Shown piece after piece: positions 1-6,587 of a stretch of DNA of 16,929 nt. Each line of letters opens with the position of its first letter. Position 1 is the stretch's first letter. Location: positions 1-16,929 of the forward strand of contig JBJHDF010000043.1 in NCBI GenBank assembly GCA_050486405.1, written 5' to 3'. The DNA comes from JBJHDF01 sp050486405 (GTDB lineage: Bacteria > Pseudomonadota > Gammaproteobacteria > Pseudomonadales > Cellvibrionaceae). The notes below the pieces were generated by a model. It was not told where the DNA came from and searched no databases. It saw only the letters and a list, made by a program, of their open reading frames with translations. The translations under genes and the position numbers were made by a program.

Positions 1-240
1 GACAATGCGGTTGCGATAGGGAAACTGCATGACCGACGACGTCACCGAAATGCCCCGCTCCTGCTCCATGGCCATCCAGTCCGAGCGCGCGTGGGGGCCG
101 CGCTTGCCTTTGACCGAACCGGCGAGTTGAATCGCGTTGCCGAACAGCAGCAGCTTTTCCGTGATCGTGGTCTTGCCCGCATCCGGGTGGGAAATAATGG
201 CAAAGGTCCGGCGTTTCGCCAGTTCATTTTTCAGGTTCAT
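1..240 (-). CDS. prfC: Peptide chain release factor 3 (RF3), N-terminal part
   Basis: This is the first 80 codons of RF3, the class II release factor GTPase that recycles RF1/RF2 from the ribosome after peptide release. The gene runs off the left edge of the window. The sequence begins MNLKNELAKRRTFAIISHPD. The G1 P-loop SHPDAGKT lies at residues 17-24 and a switch I-like ERGISVTSSVMQF segment at 61-73; both match RF3 closely. The ATG at 240 is supported by a GAGAAG Shine-Dalgarno-like stretch six bases upstream. The stop of the MATE gene lies only 10 bases upstream (251), so the two are probably co-transcribed. In E. coli prfC lies near holD-rimI, and here those genes are a few kb upstream on the same strand. 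Confidence 0.96.
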   Translation of the reverse strand, partial: MNLKNELAKRRTFAIISHPDAGKTTITEKLLLFGNAIQLAGSVKGKRGPHARSDWMAMEQERGISVTSSVMQFPYRNRIV

Positions 241-250
241 CACTTACTTC

Positions 251-1603
251 TCAATTGGCAGTTTGTACCGCCGCTATATGACGCCGCAGCCACAACCAGG
301 CCCAGGCGCCGACAATGATATTGGCCAGCGCCGAGGCCACAAACAGGCCCGGCAACTGCCACAGCCACTGACCGAGAAAGGCCAGCGGCAAAAAGACGAT
401 CAACACCCGGGCCGCCGACAACACCATGGCCGGCCAGGGCCGGCCCAGGCCGTTGAAGGCCGCGTTGACCGACATGACGATGCCGTAGGCACCGTAGCTG
501 AGCGGCACCACCGCCAGATACATCACCGCCACCGCCACCACCTCGGCGTGACGGCTGAACCAGCCGGCGATAAAGCCGCCGCTCAACCAGAGAAACACCG
601 CCATGCCGGCGCCAAACACAAGGCTGAACAGGGTGAGGACGCGCAGGGCCCGGGCCATGCGCTGGTATTTACCCGCCCCATAGTTCTGGCCGAAGAAGGG
701 CCCAACCACGCCGGACAGGGCGTAGAACACGATCAGCGCCAGCGGTTCCAGACGCACGGCGATGCCGAAACCGGCCACCGCGTGGGTGCCGTAGGCGGCC
801 ACCATCACCAGTACTATACCGCTGGCGATGGGGACAATCATATTGGCCATGGTGGCCGGCAGTGCCACTTCCACCACCCGCAACCAGGAGTCCCGCACTC
901 GCTGCCAACCGGCCAGCGGATTCACCAGCATATGCACCCGGAACCCGAGAATATAAAGCGCCACCACCAAGGTAATGGCCCGGGTGATCAGCGTGGCCAG
1001 GGCCGCGCCCTGAATCCCCAGTGCCGGCACGCCCAGCAGGCCGAAGATCAGAATCGGATCCAGCAGCGCATTGAACAGGGCCGCGGCGCTCATCAGGTAG
1101 CCCTGCACCTGACTCATGCCCATGGCCCGCAACGCCGCCAAGCTGACCATGGGTACCAGCAAAAAAGGTGCGCTGATGTACCAGATGACCATGTACTCGC
1201 GAATCAGTGGCAACAGTTCGCGGCTGGCACCCAGCGCGCTGAACAAGGGGTCTATGGTCAACCAGCCCAGCAGGCTCACCGCCACCGACAGCAGCAGGGT
1301 CAGACTGGTGGCGTCGGTGGCCAGACGCCGGGCCCGCACCGCATCGCCCTCGCCGATGGCCCGGGACACCGCCGAGGAGGTTCCCGCACCCAGCCCGATG
1401 CCGAGGCTGGTGAGCACCATGATGACCGGGAAGGTGAAACTCATGGCCGCCAGGGGCGCCTCGCCCAACTGGGCGACAAAGAAAGTGTCCACCACGTTGA
1501 AGGACATGGTGGCCAGCAGGCCCCAGACCATAGGCACCGCCGTCACGCGCAATTGCCGGGCCACGGAGCCTTCAGTCAGGGTTGCCGGTAGCGGTTTCGC
1601 CAT
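251..1603 (-). CDS. MATE family multidrug/solute efflux transporter
   Basis: A 450-residue integral inner-membrane protein, the usual MATE length, expected to have 12 transmembrane helices in two homologous MatE halves (roughly residues 20-180 and 240-400). The first half opens with TAVPMVWGLLATMSFNVVDT and FVAQLGEAPLAAMSF; the second has VVEVALPATMANMIVPIAS. These are the family's usual helix 1 and helix 7 patterns. MATE proteins extrude cationic drugs or metabolites using a Na+ or H+ gradient; no substrate can be assigned here. I chose the ATG at 1603 (MAKPLPATL) because the 56 extra residues upstream (open back to 1771) are not membrane-like and would run through the divergent promoter and the regB start. 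No clear Shine-Dalgarno is visible before it. It lies directly upstream of prfC. Confidence 0.9.
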   Translation of the reverse strand: MAKPLPATLTEGSVARQLRVTAVPMVWGLLATMSFNVVDTFFVAQLGEAPLAAMSFTFPVIMVLTSLGIGLGAGTSSAVSRAIGEGDAVRARRLATDATSLTLLLSVAVSLLGWLTIDPLFSALGASRELLPLIREYMVIWYISAPFLLVPMVSLAALRAMGMSQVQGYLMSAAALFNALLDPILIFGLLGVPALGIQGAALATLITRAITLVVALYILGFRVHMLVNPLAGWQRVRDSWLRVVEVALPATMANMIVPIASGIVLVMVAAYGTHAVAGFGIAVRLEPLALIVFYALSGVVGPFFGQNYGAGKYQRMARALRVLTLFSLVFGAGMAVFLWLSGGFIAGWFSRHAEVVAVAVMYLAVVPLSYGAYGIVMSVNAAFNGLGRPWPAMVLSAARVLIVFLPLAFLGQWLWQLPGLFVASALANIIVGAWAWLWLRRHIAAVQTAN

Positions 1604-1628
1604 GGGGTGCGGCCAGTGCTCGCAAAAA

Positions 1629-1699
1629 ACGGGCAGTATACACCCTGGCGTGCACCAGCCCGAATATTTCATCCCGGCTGCTGTTTCGGAACTGCCCGT
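1629..1699. promoter_or_regulatory. Paired 9-bp inverted sites in the MATE/regB divergent promoter region
   Basis: ACGGGCAGT (1629-1637) and its exact reverse complement ACTGCCCGT (1691-1699) are separated by 53 bases. The left copy overlaps the TATACT -10 of the MATE gene. The right copy ends 10 bases before the TATAAT of regB and its CCCGT half also forms a local inverted repeat CCCGT-N5-ACGGG (1695-1709). The placement suggests a regulator that could bind both sites and control both divergent promoters, but no known family is recognised. Confidence 0.35.
1635..1640 (-). promoter_or_regulatory. Candidate -10 box for the MATE-prfC transcript
   Basis: On the minus strand this reads TATACT, one mismatch from consensus, about 31 bases before the MATE ATG at 1603. 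No convincing -35 is visible at 16-18 bases (the best is TTCGGG-like). It partly overlaps one arm of the 9-bp inverted pair described below. Confidence 0.4.
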
Positions 1700-1709
1700 A
1701 TTGAACGGG

Positions 1710-1715
1710 TATAAT
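1710..1715 (+). promoter_or_regulatory. Perfect -10 box (TATAAT) for regBA
   Basis: TATAAT matches the sigma70 consensus exactly. It overlaps the upstream in-frame ATG (1714). A start site about 7 bases downstream would fall at 1722-1723, on the second ATG of the kinase gene. No good -35 hexamer is seen, so an activator could be needed. Confidence 0.5.
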
Positions 1716-1722
1716 GCGCCCC

Positions 1723-3030
1723 ATGGACAATTCGCCCTCTCCGCAACCACTGGCGCTGGCGGCACCGGCACGGCATCTGCGGCAACTACTGCTGATCCGC
1801 TCTCTGGTGCTGATCTTTCTGACCGCCGGCACTCTGACCACTCTGGGGCTGGACGCCGTCAGCCTGCCCTACCCGGCGGTTCTGGGCCTGCTGCTGGGCT
1901 ACGGTGCACTCAACATACTGAGCTATCTTCGCCTGAAACGCAGCACGCTGCCGGTGACCGAACTGGAAGTGTTCATTCAGTTGTTGTTCGACGTTGTGCT
2001 GCTCAGCGTTCTTTTCTATACCACCGGCGGCGCCAACAATCCGTTTATCTTCTACTTTCTGGTGCCCATCAGTATCTGTGCCGCCACGCTGCCCTGGGGT
2101 TACACCTGGGCTCTGGCCGGCCTGAGCCTGGCCAGCTATACCCTGCTCCTGTTTTTTCACATTCCCCTGCCCGCCATTTCACCCGGCCATCACGCGCACG
2201 CCCATGCACCGCTGAATCTGCACGTGTTGGGCATGTGGCTGAACTTTTTTATCAGCGCGGCGCTGATTACCTATTTTGTGGTGCGCATGGCCCGGGATCT
2301 GCGTCGGCAGGAAGACCAGCTCAACCAGCAGCGCGAGGATCAGTTGCGCGGCGAGCAATTGATGGCGGTGGCCACCCTGGCCGCCGGCACCGCCCACGAA
2401 CTGGGCACGCCCCTGAACACACTGAAAATACTGCTGGCGGAGATGCGGGAAGAACATGGCGGACAGAACCACGACAGCCCGCAGTTGCTCGAGGATCTGC
2501 GCACACTGTCCGAGCAGGTGGAACTGTGCAGCGACACGCTGCGCCATCTGGTAGCCAGTGCCGAGCGCAGCGGGGACGATTTCCTGCCGCCACAGTCTCT
2601 GAAGACCTTCTGCCGGCAGTTGATCGATCGCTGGCAACTGATGCGCCCGGACGTGACCCTGACGCTGGATATAGCCGGAAACGACGATGGCCCGTCAGTG
2701 GCCTTTCCGCCCACCATCGCCCAGTCCATCACCAACCTGCTCAACAACGCCGCCGACGCCGAGCCCCGGGATATCGACATTCGCATCCGCTGGTGGGAAC
2801 GCGAACTGCGGTGGCGGATCACCGACCGGGGCCCGGGCATCGATCTGGACATCGCCGAGCAACTGGGCAAGCCGTTTATCACCGGCAAGGACGGGCTTGG
2901 ACTGGGTCTTTTTCTGAGCCATGCCACGGTCAACCGCTACGGCGGCAAGGTGCACCTGTACAATGAAAAAGCCGGCGGCACCCGCACCGAGTTCCGCCTG
3001 CCACTGGAGCCCTTCATCCGTGACCAATAA
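1723..3030 (+). CDS. regB: RegB/PrrB-type redox-sensing histidine kinase
   Basis: Membrane sensor kinase of the RegB/PrrB/ActS group, which in other proteobacteria senses quinone pool and thiol redox state and phosphorylates RegA. Residue numbers here count from the alternative ATG at 1714 (438 residues); from 1723 the protein has 435. About six hydrophobic segments fill residues 23-190. The quinone-site motif GGANNPF is at 105-111. The H-box AAGTAHELGTPLNTL has the phospho-acceptor His228. A cysteine in SEQVELCSDTL (Cys272) sits where RegB has its redox-active cysteine, about 40 residues after the histidine. The N-box NLLNNAADA is at 341-349, with G-boxes DRGPGI (371-376) and GLGLGL (394-399). 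I prefer the start at 1723 because the earlier ATG is part of the TATAAT box; neither has a Shine-Dalgarno. It overlaps the regA-like gene by 11 bases. Confidence 0.88.
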   Translation: MDNSPSPQPLALAAPARHLRQLLLIRSLVLIFLTAGTLTTLGLDAVSLPYPAVLGLLLGYGALNILSYLRLKRSTLPVTELEVFIQLLFDVVLLSVLFYTTGGANNPFIFYFLVPISICAATLPWGYTWALAGLSLASYTLLLFFHIPLPAISPGHHAHAHAPLNLHVLGMWLNFFISAALITYFVVRMARDLRRQEDQLNQQREDQLRGEQLMAVATLAAGTAHELGTPLNTLKILLAEMREEHGGQNHDSPQLLEDLRTLSEQVELCSDTLRHLVASAERSGDDFLPPQSLKTFCRQLIDRWQLMRPDVTLTLDIAGNDDGPSVAFPPTIAQSITNLLNNAADAEPRDIDIRIRWWERELRWRITDRGPGIDLDIAEQLGKPFITGKDGLGLGLFLSHATVNRYGGKVHLYNEKAGGTRTEFRLPLEPFIRDQ

Positions 3031-3559
3031 CGCCCTGCATTACCTGCTGGTGGACGATGATCCCGCCTTTACTCAAGTGCTGTCCCGGGCTCTGGAGCGC
3101 CGGGGGCTGCACACCAGCGTCGCCGCCAATCTGGAGCAGGCCGTCGACCTGCTGGACAGCAATGGTTTTCACCGGGCGGTGGTGGATCTGAAATTGGCCC
3201 AGCAGTCGGGTTTGCAACTGCTGGAGCATATTCGCGACCATCACCCCGAGCTGCCCACGGTGATCCTCACCGGCTACTCGAGCATTGCCACGGCGGTGGA
3301 GGCCATCAAACTGGGCGCCCTCAACTATCTGTGCAAGCCCGCTTCCGTCGACGACATTCTCACCGCCTTCAGCGACACCGGGAGCAACCCCGATTCGCAA
3401 ATTGCCGCCACGCCCCCGTCGGTGGACCGGTTGGAGTGGGAGCATATTCAGCGTGTATTGCAGGAGAACAACGGCAACATCTCGGTCACCGCCCGGCTTC
3501 TGGGCATGCACCGACGCACCCTGCAACGAAAGCTGGCAAAAAGACCGGTCAGGAATTGA
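3020..3559 (+). CDS. regA: RegA/PrrA-type response regulator
   Basis: A 179-residue two-domain regulator, the normal RegA length. The receiver domain (residues 5-120) has the acidic pocket VDDD at 11-14, phospho-acceptor Asp56 in AVVDLKL, Thr84 in VILTGYSS and Lys106 in CKPAS. A short linker leads to a Fis-type helix-turn-helix at about 138-176, with EWEHIQRVLQENNGNISVTA and LGMHRRTLQRKLAKR. This is nearly the signature of RegA/PrrA/ActR. The GTG start at 3020 is supported by GGAG at 3006-3009 and gives an 11-base overlap with regB, so the pair is translationally coupled. The same protein family globally controls respiration, photosynthesis or nitrogen genes in other proteobacteria; its regulon here is unknown. 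Its 3' end overlaps rimI tail to tail (3549-3559). Confidence 0.9.
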   Translation: MTNNALHYLLVDDDPAFTQVLSRALERRGLHTSVAANLEQAVDLLDSNGFHRAVVDLKLAQQSGLQLLEHIRDHHPELPTVILTGYSSIATAVEAIKLGALNYLCKPASVDDILTAFSDTGSNPDSQIAATPPSVDRLEWEHIQRVLQENNGNISVTARLLGMHRRTLQRKLAKRPVRN

Positions 3560-4031
3560 GTTGGCAGGCCAGCAGCAGCGCGTCCTCGCGACCGCTGGCA
3601 GCAGGGTAGTAGCCGGCGCGACGGCCGGTCTCGAAAAAGCCCTGGCGATAGTAGAACTCTATGGCTTTGCGATTGGATACCCGCACTTCCAGAAACAGCA
3701 GGTCGGCGTGAGGGCGCATCCGGTCGCGGGTCCACTGCAACAGGGCACTGCCCAAACCTCGTCGCTGACACTCCGGCGCCACGGCGATGTTCAACAACTC
3801 CGCGTCTCCGCCGCCGTGAGTCACCACCACAAAACCGGCCAGCGTCGGGCCGTCAAAAGCCAGCTGACAGCAACCCCGGGGATGATTCAGGTAATCCTCG
3901 AAACTGGCGCGACGCCAGGGAAAGGGCTGAACGCTCTGCTCCAGCGACAGCACCGCCGGCAGATCCTGCGGCGCCATGGCTCTGGTGTGGAAACGCTGCC
4001 CGGTGGACGTTTCCAGCACATCCTCACCCAT
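3549..4031 (-). CDS. rimI: Ribosomal protein bS18 alanine N-acetyltransferase
   Basis: A 160-residue GNAT-fold acetyltransferase of the RimI family, which acetylates the N-terminal alanine of ribosomal protein S18. Recognisable parts are the N-terminal MAPQDLPAVLSLEQ, FPW shortly after, LLNIAVAPECQRRGLGSALL (strand 4 and the acetyl-CoA R/Q-x-x-G-x-G/A loop), FLEVRVSNRKAIEFYYRQGF and the family-typical GYYPAASGREDALLL at the end. The ATG at 4031 lies 4 bases after the stop of the HolD-like gene, so translation is likely coupled. A GTG at 4043 and an internal ATG (MAPQDLP) are other possible starts. The holD-rimI adjacency is the same as in E. coli. The last 11 bases overlap regA on the opposite strand. 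Confidence 0.9.
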   Translation of the reverse strand: MGEDVLETSTGQRFHTRAMAPQDLPAVLSLEQSVQPFPWRRASFEDYLNHPRGCCQLAFDGPTLAGFVVVTHGGGDAELLNIAVAPECQRRGLGSALLQWTRDRMRPHADLLFLEVRVSNRKAIEFYYRQGFFETGRRAGYYPAASGREDALLLACQLNS

Positions 4032-4035
4032 CACA

Positions 4036-4824
4036 TCAATCACGCAGGGATTGCAGCGCCGCCCACAGCCGGGGCTTGAGTGCCGGCTGGCGCAACAGTT
4101 CGGACAGGCTCGGAGCGACCAGCACCTGGACTCCCATTGTCGGGAGCGCCTGCCACTGCCAGAGGGCATCCGTAAAGGAAAGGGATTCGGGCAGCAGGTA
4201 GCGGGCGGCGGTCTCGCCCATCACCCACAGGCGCGTGACCGGCGCGCGCGCCAGCTCGGCGTCCAGCCAGGCTTCAATCTGCCCGCGAGTGTGTTCCTCG
4301 GTACAAAATTCCCGGTCGCTGTCCACCAGTGGCCAGGAGAGAATCTCCTCGGCGGAGCGCGCACTGGCCCAATCGCCACCCAGACTCAACAGAATATTGT
4401 GCAGCAGCCGCTCGGTGGGCAGGGGCATGGCCTGGCGGGAATCCACCACCAGCAGTCCGGCACTGCGCCAGACACCCAGGCTGAAGGGATCGATGCCGGG
4501 TTGTGTGGCGGCGGGAGTCTCTGCAGGGGTTTGTGGAGACGCGGGACGATTGCTGCGGGGAGCCCTGGCACCCACCTGATCCAGCAACTGGCCGATGGCC
4601 TGGGGCGCTGTCCGGGTAGTTTTGACTTCGCTTTTCGCAGTAGTGTGTGTGCCCGCACCGGCAGCGACGTTTTCGGCAATGTCCGCTGCATTCGCCGCCT
4701 CCTGCCCAACCCACTCCGGCAGATCACAGAGAAAGGGTTCGGGCGCATGGGGCAGAATCCGCCGGGGCTGGTAACTGCTGACCCCCAGCGCTTCCAGATA
4801 ACTCAGGCGGCGATACTCGTTCAT
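4036..4824 (-). CDS. HolD-like protein (probable DNA polymerase III psi subunit)
   Basis: A 262-residue protein that databases often leave as hypothetical. Three things point to DNA polymerase III psi, which links the clamp loader to chi and SSB. First, the N-terminal stretch YLEALGVSSYQPRR (9-22) resembles the E. coli psi start (LQQLGITQWSLRRP). Second, the C-terminus PSLSELLRQPALKPRLWAAL resembles the psi end (ALTDLRANPTARAALW). Third, it lies directly before rimI, as holD does in E. coli. It is almost twice as long as E. coli psi (137 residues). The extra length is mainly an Ala/Pro/Thr-rich, probably disordered segment at about 43-110, between a chi-binding-like N-terminus and a globular part (113-258). 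I chose the ATG at 4824, 1 base after the leuA stop; an ATG at 4836 would overlap leuA. No Shine-Dalgarno is seen for either. Confidence 0.6.
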   Translation of the reverse strand: MNEYRRLSYLEALGVSSYQPRRILPHAPEPFLCDLPEWVGQEAANAADIAENVAAGAGTHTTAKSEVKTTRTAPQAIGQLLDQVGARAPRSNRPASPQTPAETPAATQPGIDPFSLGVWRSAGLLVVDSRQAMPLPTERLLHNILLSLGGDWASARSAEEILSWPLVDSDREFCTEEHTRGQIEAWLDAELARAPVTRLWVMGETAARYLLPESLSFTDALWQWQALPTMGVQVLVAPSLSELLRQPALKPRLWAALQSLRD

Positions 4825-4825
4825 T

Positions 4826-6376
4826 TCAGATGCCATCGTGCTGGGGATGGGACTTGCCCGCCCGTGAGGCCAGCAGGTTCAGGGCGTGCAGGTAGGCCTT
4901 GGCGGACGCGGTGATAATGTCGGTGTCCGCGCCCACGCCGTTGACGATCTGGCCATCCTTTTCCAGGCGCACGGTCACGTCTCCCAGGGAGTCGGTGCCC
5001 TGGGTGATGGCGTTGACCGAATACAGCTTCAGGTGACTGCCGCTGTCCGCCAGGCTTTCGATGGCCTTGAAGGTGGCGTCCACCGGTCCGCTGCCGGTGG
5101 CCTCGGCGCTCAGGGCTTGGCCCCGTACCTGCAGGGAAATCCGGGCGCTGGGCGCGGTGCCGGTGCGGCAGACGATTTCCATTGCCCGCAACTGGAACAC
5201 TTCCGGCGCATCTTGGGGCTTGACGTCGCTGACCAGTGCCTGCAGGTCTTCGTCAAAAATTTCGTGCTTCTTGTCCGCCAGATCCTTGAAGCGGGCAAAG
5301 GCAGAGTTGAAGGCGTCGGCGTCGGCAAAGCCGATGCCCAGGGCGTCAAACCGCGCTTTCACCGCCGCGCGCCCGGAGTGTTTGCCCAACACCAGTTTGT
5401 TGGCGTTCCAGCCCACATCCTCGGCGCGCATGATCTCGTAGGTCTCGCGGTGCTTGAGAATCCCGTCCTGGTGAATGCCGGACTCGTGGGCGAAGGCGTT
5501 GGCGCCGACAATGGCCTTGTTGGGCTGCACCGGAAAGCCGGTAATGCTGGACACCAGCCGCGAGGTGGGCACTATGTGCCGGGTGTCGATACCGGTCTCC
5601 ACCGGCATCACGTCCTGGCGGGTGCGCACCGCCATGACGATCTCTTCCAGCGCGGCGTTGCCGGCCCGCTCGCCCAGGCCATTGATGGTGCACTCCACCT
5701 GCCGGGCGCCGTGCATCACCGCCGACAGGGAGTTGGCCACCGCCAGGCCCAGATCGTTGTGGCAGTGCGTGGAAAAAATTGCCTTGTCGGCATTGGGAAT
5801 GGCATCGAGCAGACGGCCGAACATGGCGCCGTACTCTCCCGGTTCACCGTAACCCACGGTATCCGGCAGATTGATGGTGCCGGCTCCTGCGTCGATCACC
5901 GCCTCGATAATGCGGCACATGAAATCGAACTCGGAGCGGCTGGCGTCCTCCAGGGAAAACTCCACATCATCGGTGTGCTGACGCGCTTGCCTGACGGCCG
6001 CCACTGCCTGCTCCAGCACCTGCGGCGGCTCCATCTGCAGCTTGTATTTCATGTGGATTGGGGAGGTGGCGATAAAGGTGTGGATACGGCTGGCATTGGC
6101 CGGCCTGACGGCCTCGGCAGCCCGCTCGATATCGCCCGGCACGGCCCTGGCCAGGCTGCACACCCGGGAGTCCCTGACCGCTTCGGCCACGGCCCTGACC
6201 GCCTCGAAATCACCTTTGCTGGCGATGGCAAAGCCCGCCTCGATGACATCCACCCGCAGTTTCTCCAGCATGCGGGCAATACGCACCTTCTCATCCAGGG
6301 TCATGGACGCCCCGGGGCTTTGCTCACCATCGCGCAGGGTGGTGTCGAAAATTACCAATCTGTCTTTGCCAGGCAT
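4826..6376 (-). CDS. leuA: 2-isopropylmalate synthase
   Basis: A 516-residue LeuA, catalysing the first committed step of leucine synthesis: acetyl-CoA plus 2-oxoisovalerate to 2-isopropylmalate. The TIM-barrel domain begins VIFDTTLRDGEQSPGASM (8-25, catalytic Arg15 and metal ligand Asp16). It carries STHCHNDLGLAVANS (202-216, the HxH metal ligands) and NGLGERAGNAALEEI (232-246). The C-terminal third (about 390-505, from VFQLRAMEIVCRTG to TASAKAYLHALN) is the leucine-binding regulatory domain, so feedback inhibition is expected. The length is typical of the long bacterial LeuA class. It is the first gene of a probable operon with the HolD-like gene and rimI; spacing to the next ATG is 1 base. 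Upstream are a good -10 and a strong leader palindrome. Confidence 0.97.
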   Translation of the reverse strand: MPGKDRLVIFDTTLRDGEQSPGASMTLDEKVRIARMLEKLRVDVIEAGFAIASKGDFEAVRAVAEAVRDSRVCSLARAVPGDIERAAEAVRPANASRIHTFIATSPIHMKYKLQMEPPQVLEQAVAAVRQARQHTDDVEFSLEDASRSEFDFMCRIIEAVIDAGAGTINLPDTVGYGEPGEYGAMFGRLLDAIPNADKAIFSTHCHNDLGLAVANSLSAVMHGARQVECTINGLGERAGNAALEEIVMAVRTRQDVMPVETGIDTRHIVPTSRLVSSITGFPVQPNKAIVGANAFAHESGIHQDGILKHRETYEIMRAEDVGWNANKLVLGKHSGRAAVKARFDALGIGFADADAFNSAFARFKDLADKKHEIFDEDLQALVSDVKPQDAPEVFQLRAMEIVCRTGTAPSARISLQVRGQALSAEATGSGPVDATFKAIESLADSGSHLKLYSVNAITQGTDSLGDVTVRLEKDGQIVNGVGADTDIITASAKAYLHALNLLASRAGKSHPQHDGI

Positions 6377-6404
6377 TATCTCAACCGTCTAATCAATAGG
6401 GGCG

Positions 6405-6439
6405 ACAACCCAATAGATCAGGGCGATCTATTGGGTTGT
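6405..6439. repeat. Perfect palindrome in the leuA leader
   Basis: ACAACCCAATAGATC (6405-6419) and its exact complement GATCTATTGGGTTGT (6425-6439) flank a 5-base loop. It lies 29-63 bases upstream of the leuA ATG and just after the predicted transcription start, so the leuA mRNA would begin with a 15-bp hairpin. No T-run follows it on either strand, so it does not look like a terminator. It could be an operator, an mRNA-stabilising 5' hairpin or part of a leader control element. Confidence 0.7.
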
Positions 6440-6458
6440 TTGGGAATAGTAATCCTCC

Positions 6459-6464
6459 ATTATA
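6459..6464 (-). promoter_or_regulatory. -10 box (TATAAT) of the leuA operon
   Basis: The minus strand reads TATAAT here, giving a predicted start near 6452 and a leader of about 75 bases. The -35 region is weak (TTATCC-like at 16 bases). Confidence 0.45.
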
Positions 6465-6496
6465 TACCAGGCCTGCTTGCGGATAATTGAGATACT

Positions 6497-6528
6497 ATGA
6501 ACCCGGCAATAAACATTGCCGGGTTCAT
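6497..6528 (-). terminator. Hairpin after the autotransporter gene
   Basis: ATGAACCCGGCAAT (6497-6510) pairs perfectly with ATTGCCGGGTTCAT (6515-6528) around an AAAC loop. It lies 60 bases past the autotransporter stop and before the leuA promoter, the right place for a terminator. There is no T-run after it, so it may act as a mRNA 3'-end stabiliser or need Rho. Confidence 0.55.
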
Positions 6529-6587
6529 GCGGTACACAGATGCACGGCCGCCGGGCGAAACCCGGTCGCCAGATTAACGGGTGTCGG

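Noticed and set aside
137..1591. Long plus-strand open frame (484 codons)
   Set aside because: It is antisense to the MATE gene, very rich in His/Gln/Arg, has no domain and is a typical shadow of a GC-rich coding strand.
6405..6439. Palindrome as a plus-strand terminator
   Set aside because: No plus-strand gene ends nearby and only short T stretches follow.
6428..6460. 10-codon leader ORF (MEDYYSQTTQ) before leuA
   Set aside because: Its ATG overlaps the -10 box and lies upstream of the predicted transcript start, and it holds no leucine codons, so leucine attenuation is unlikely.
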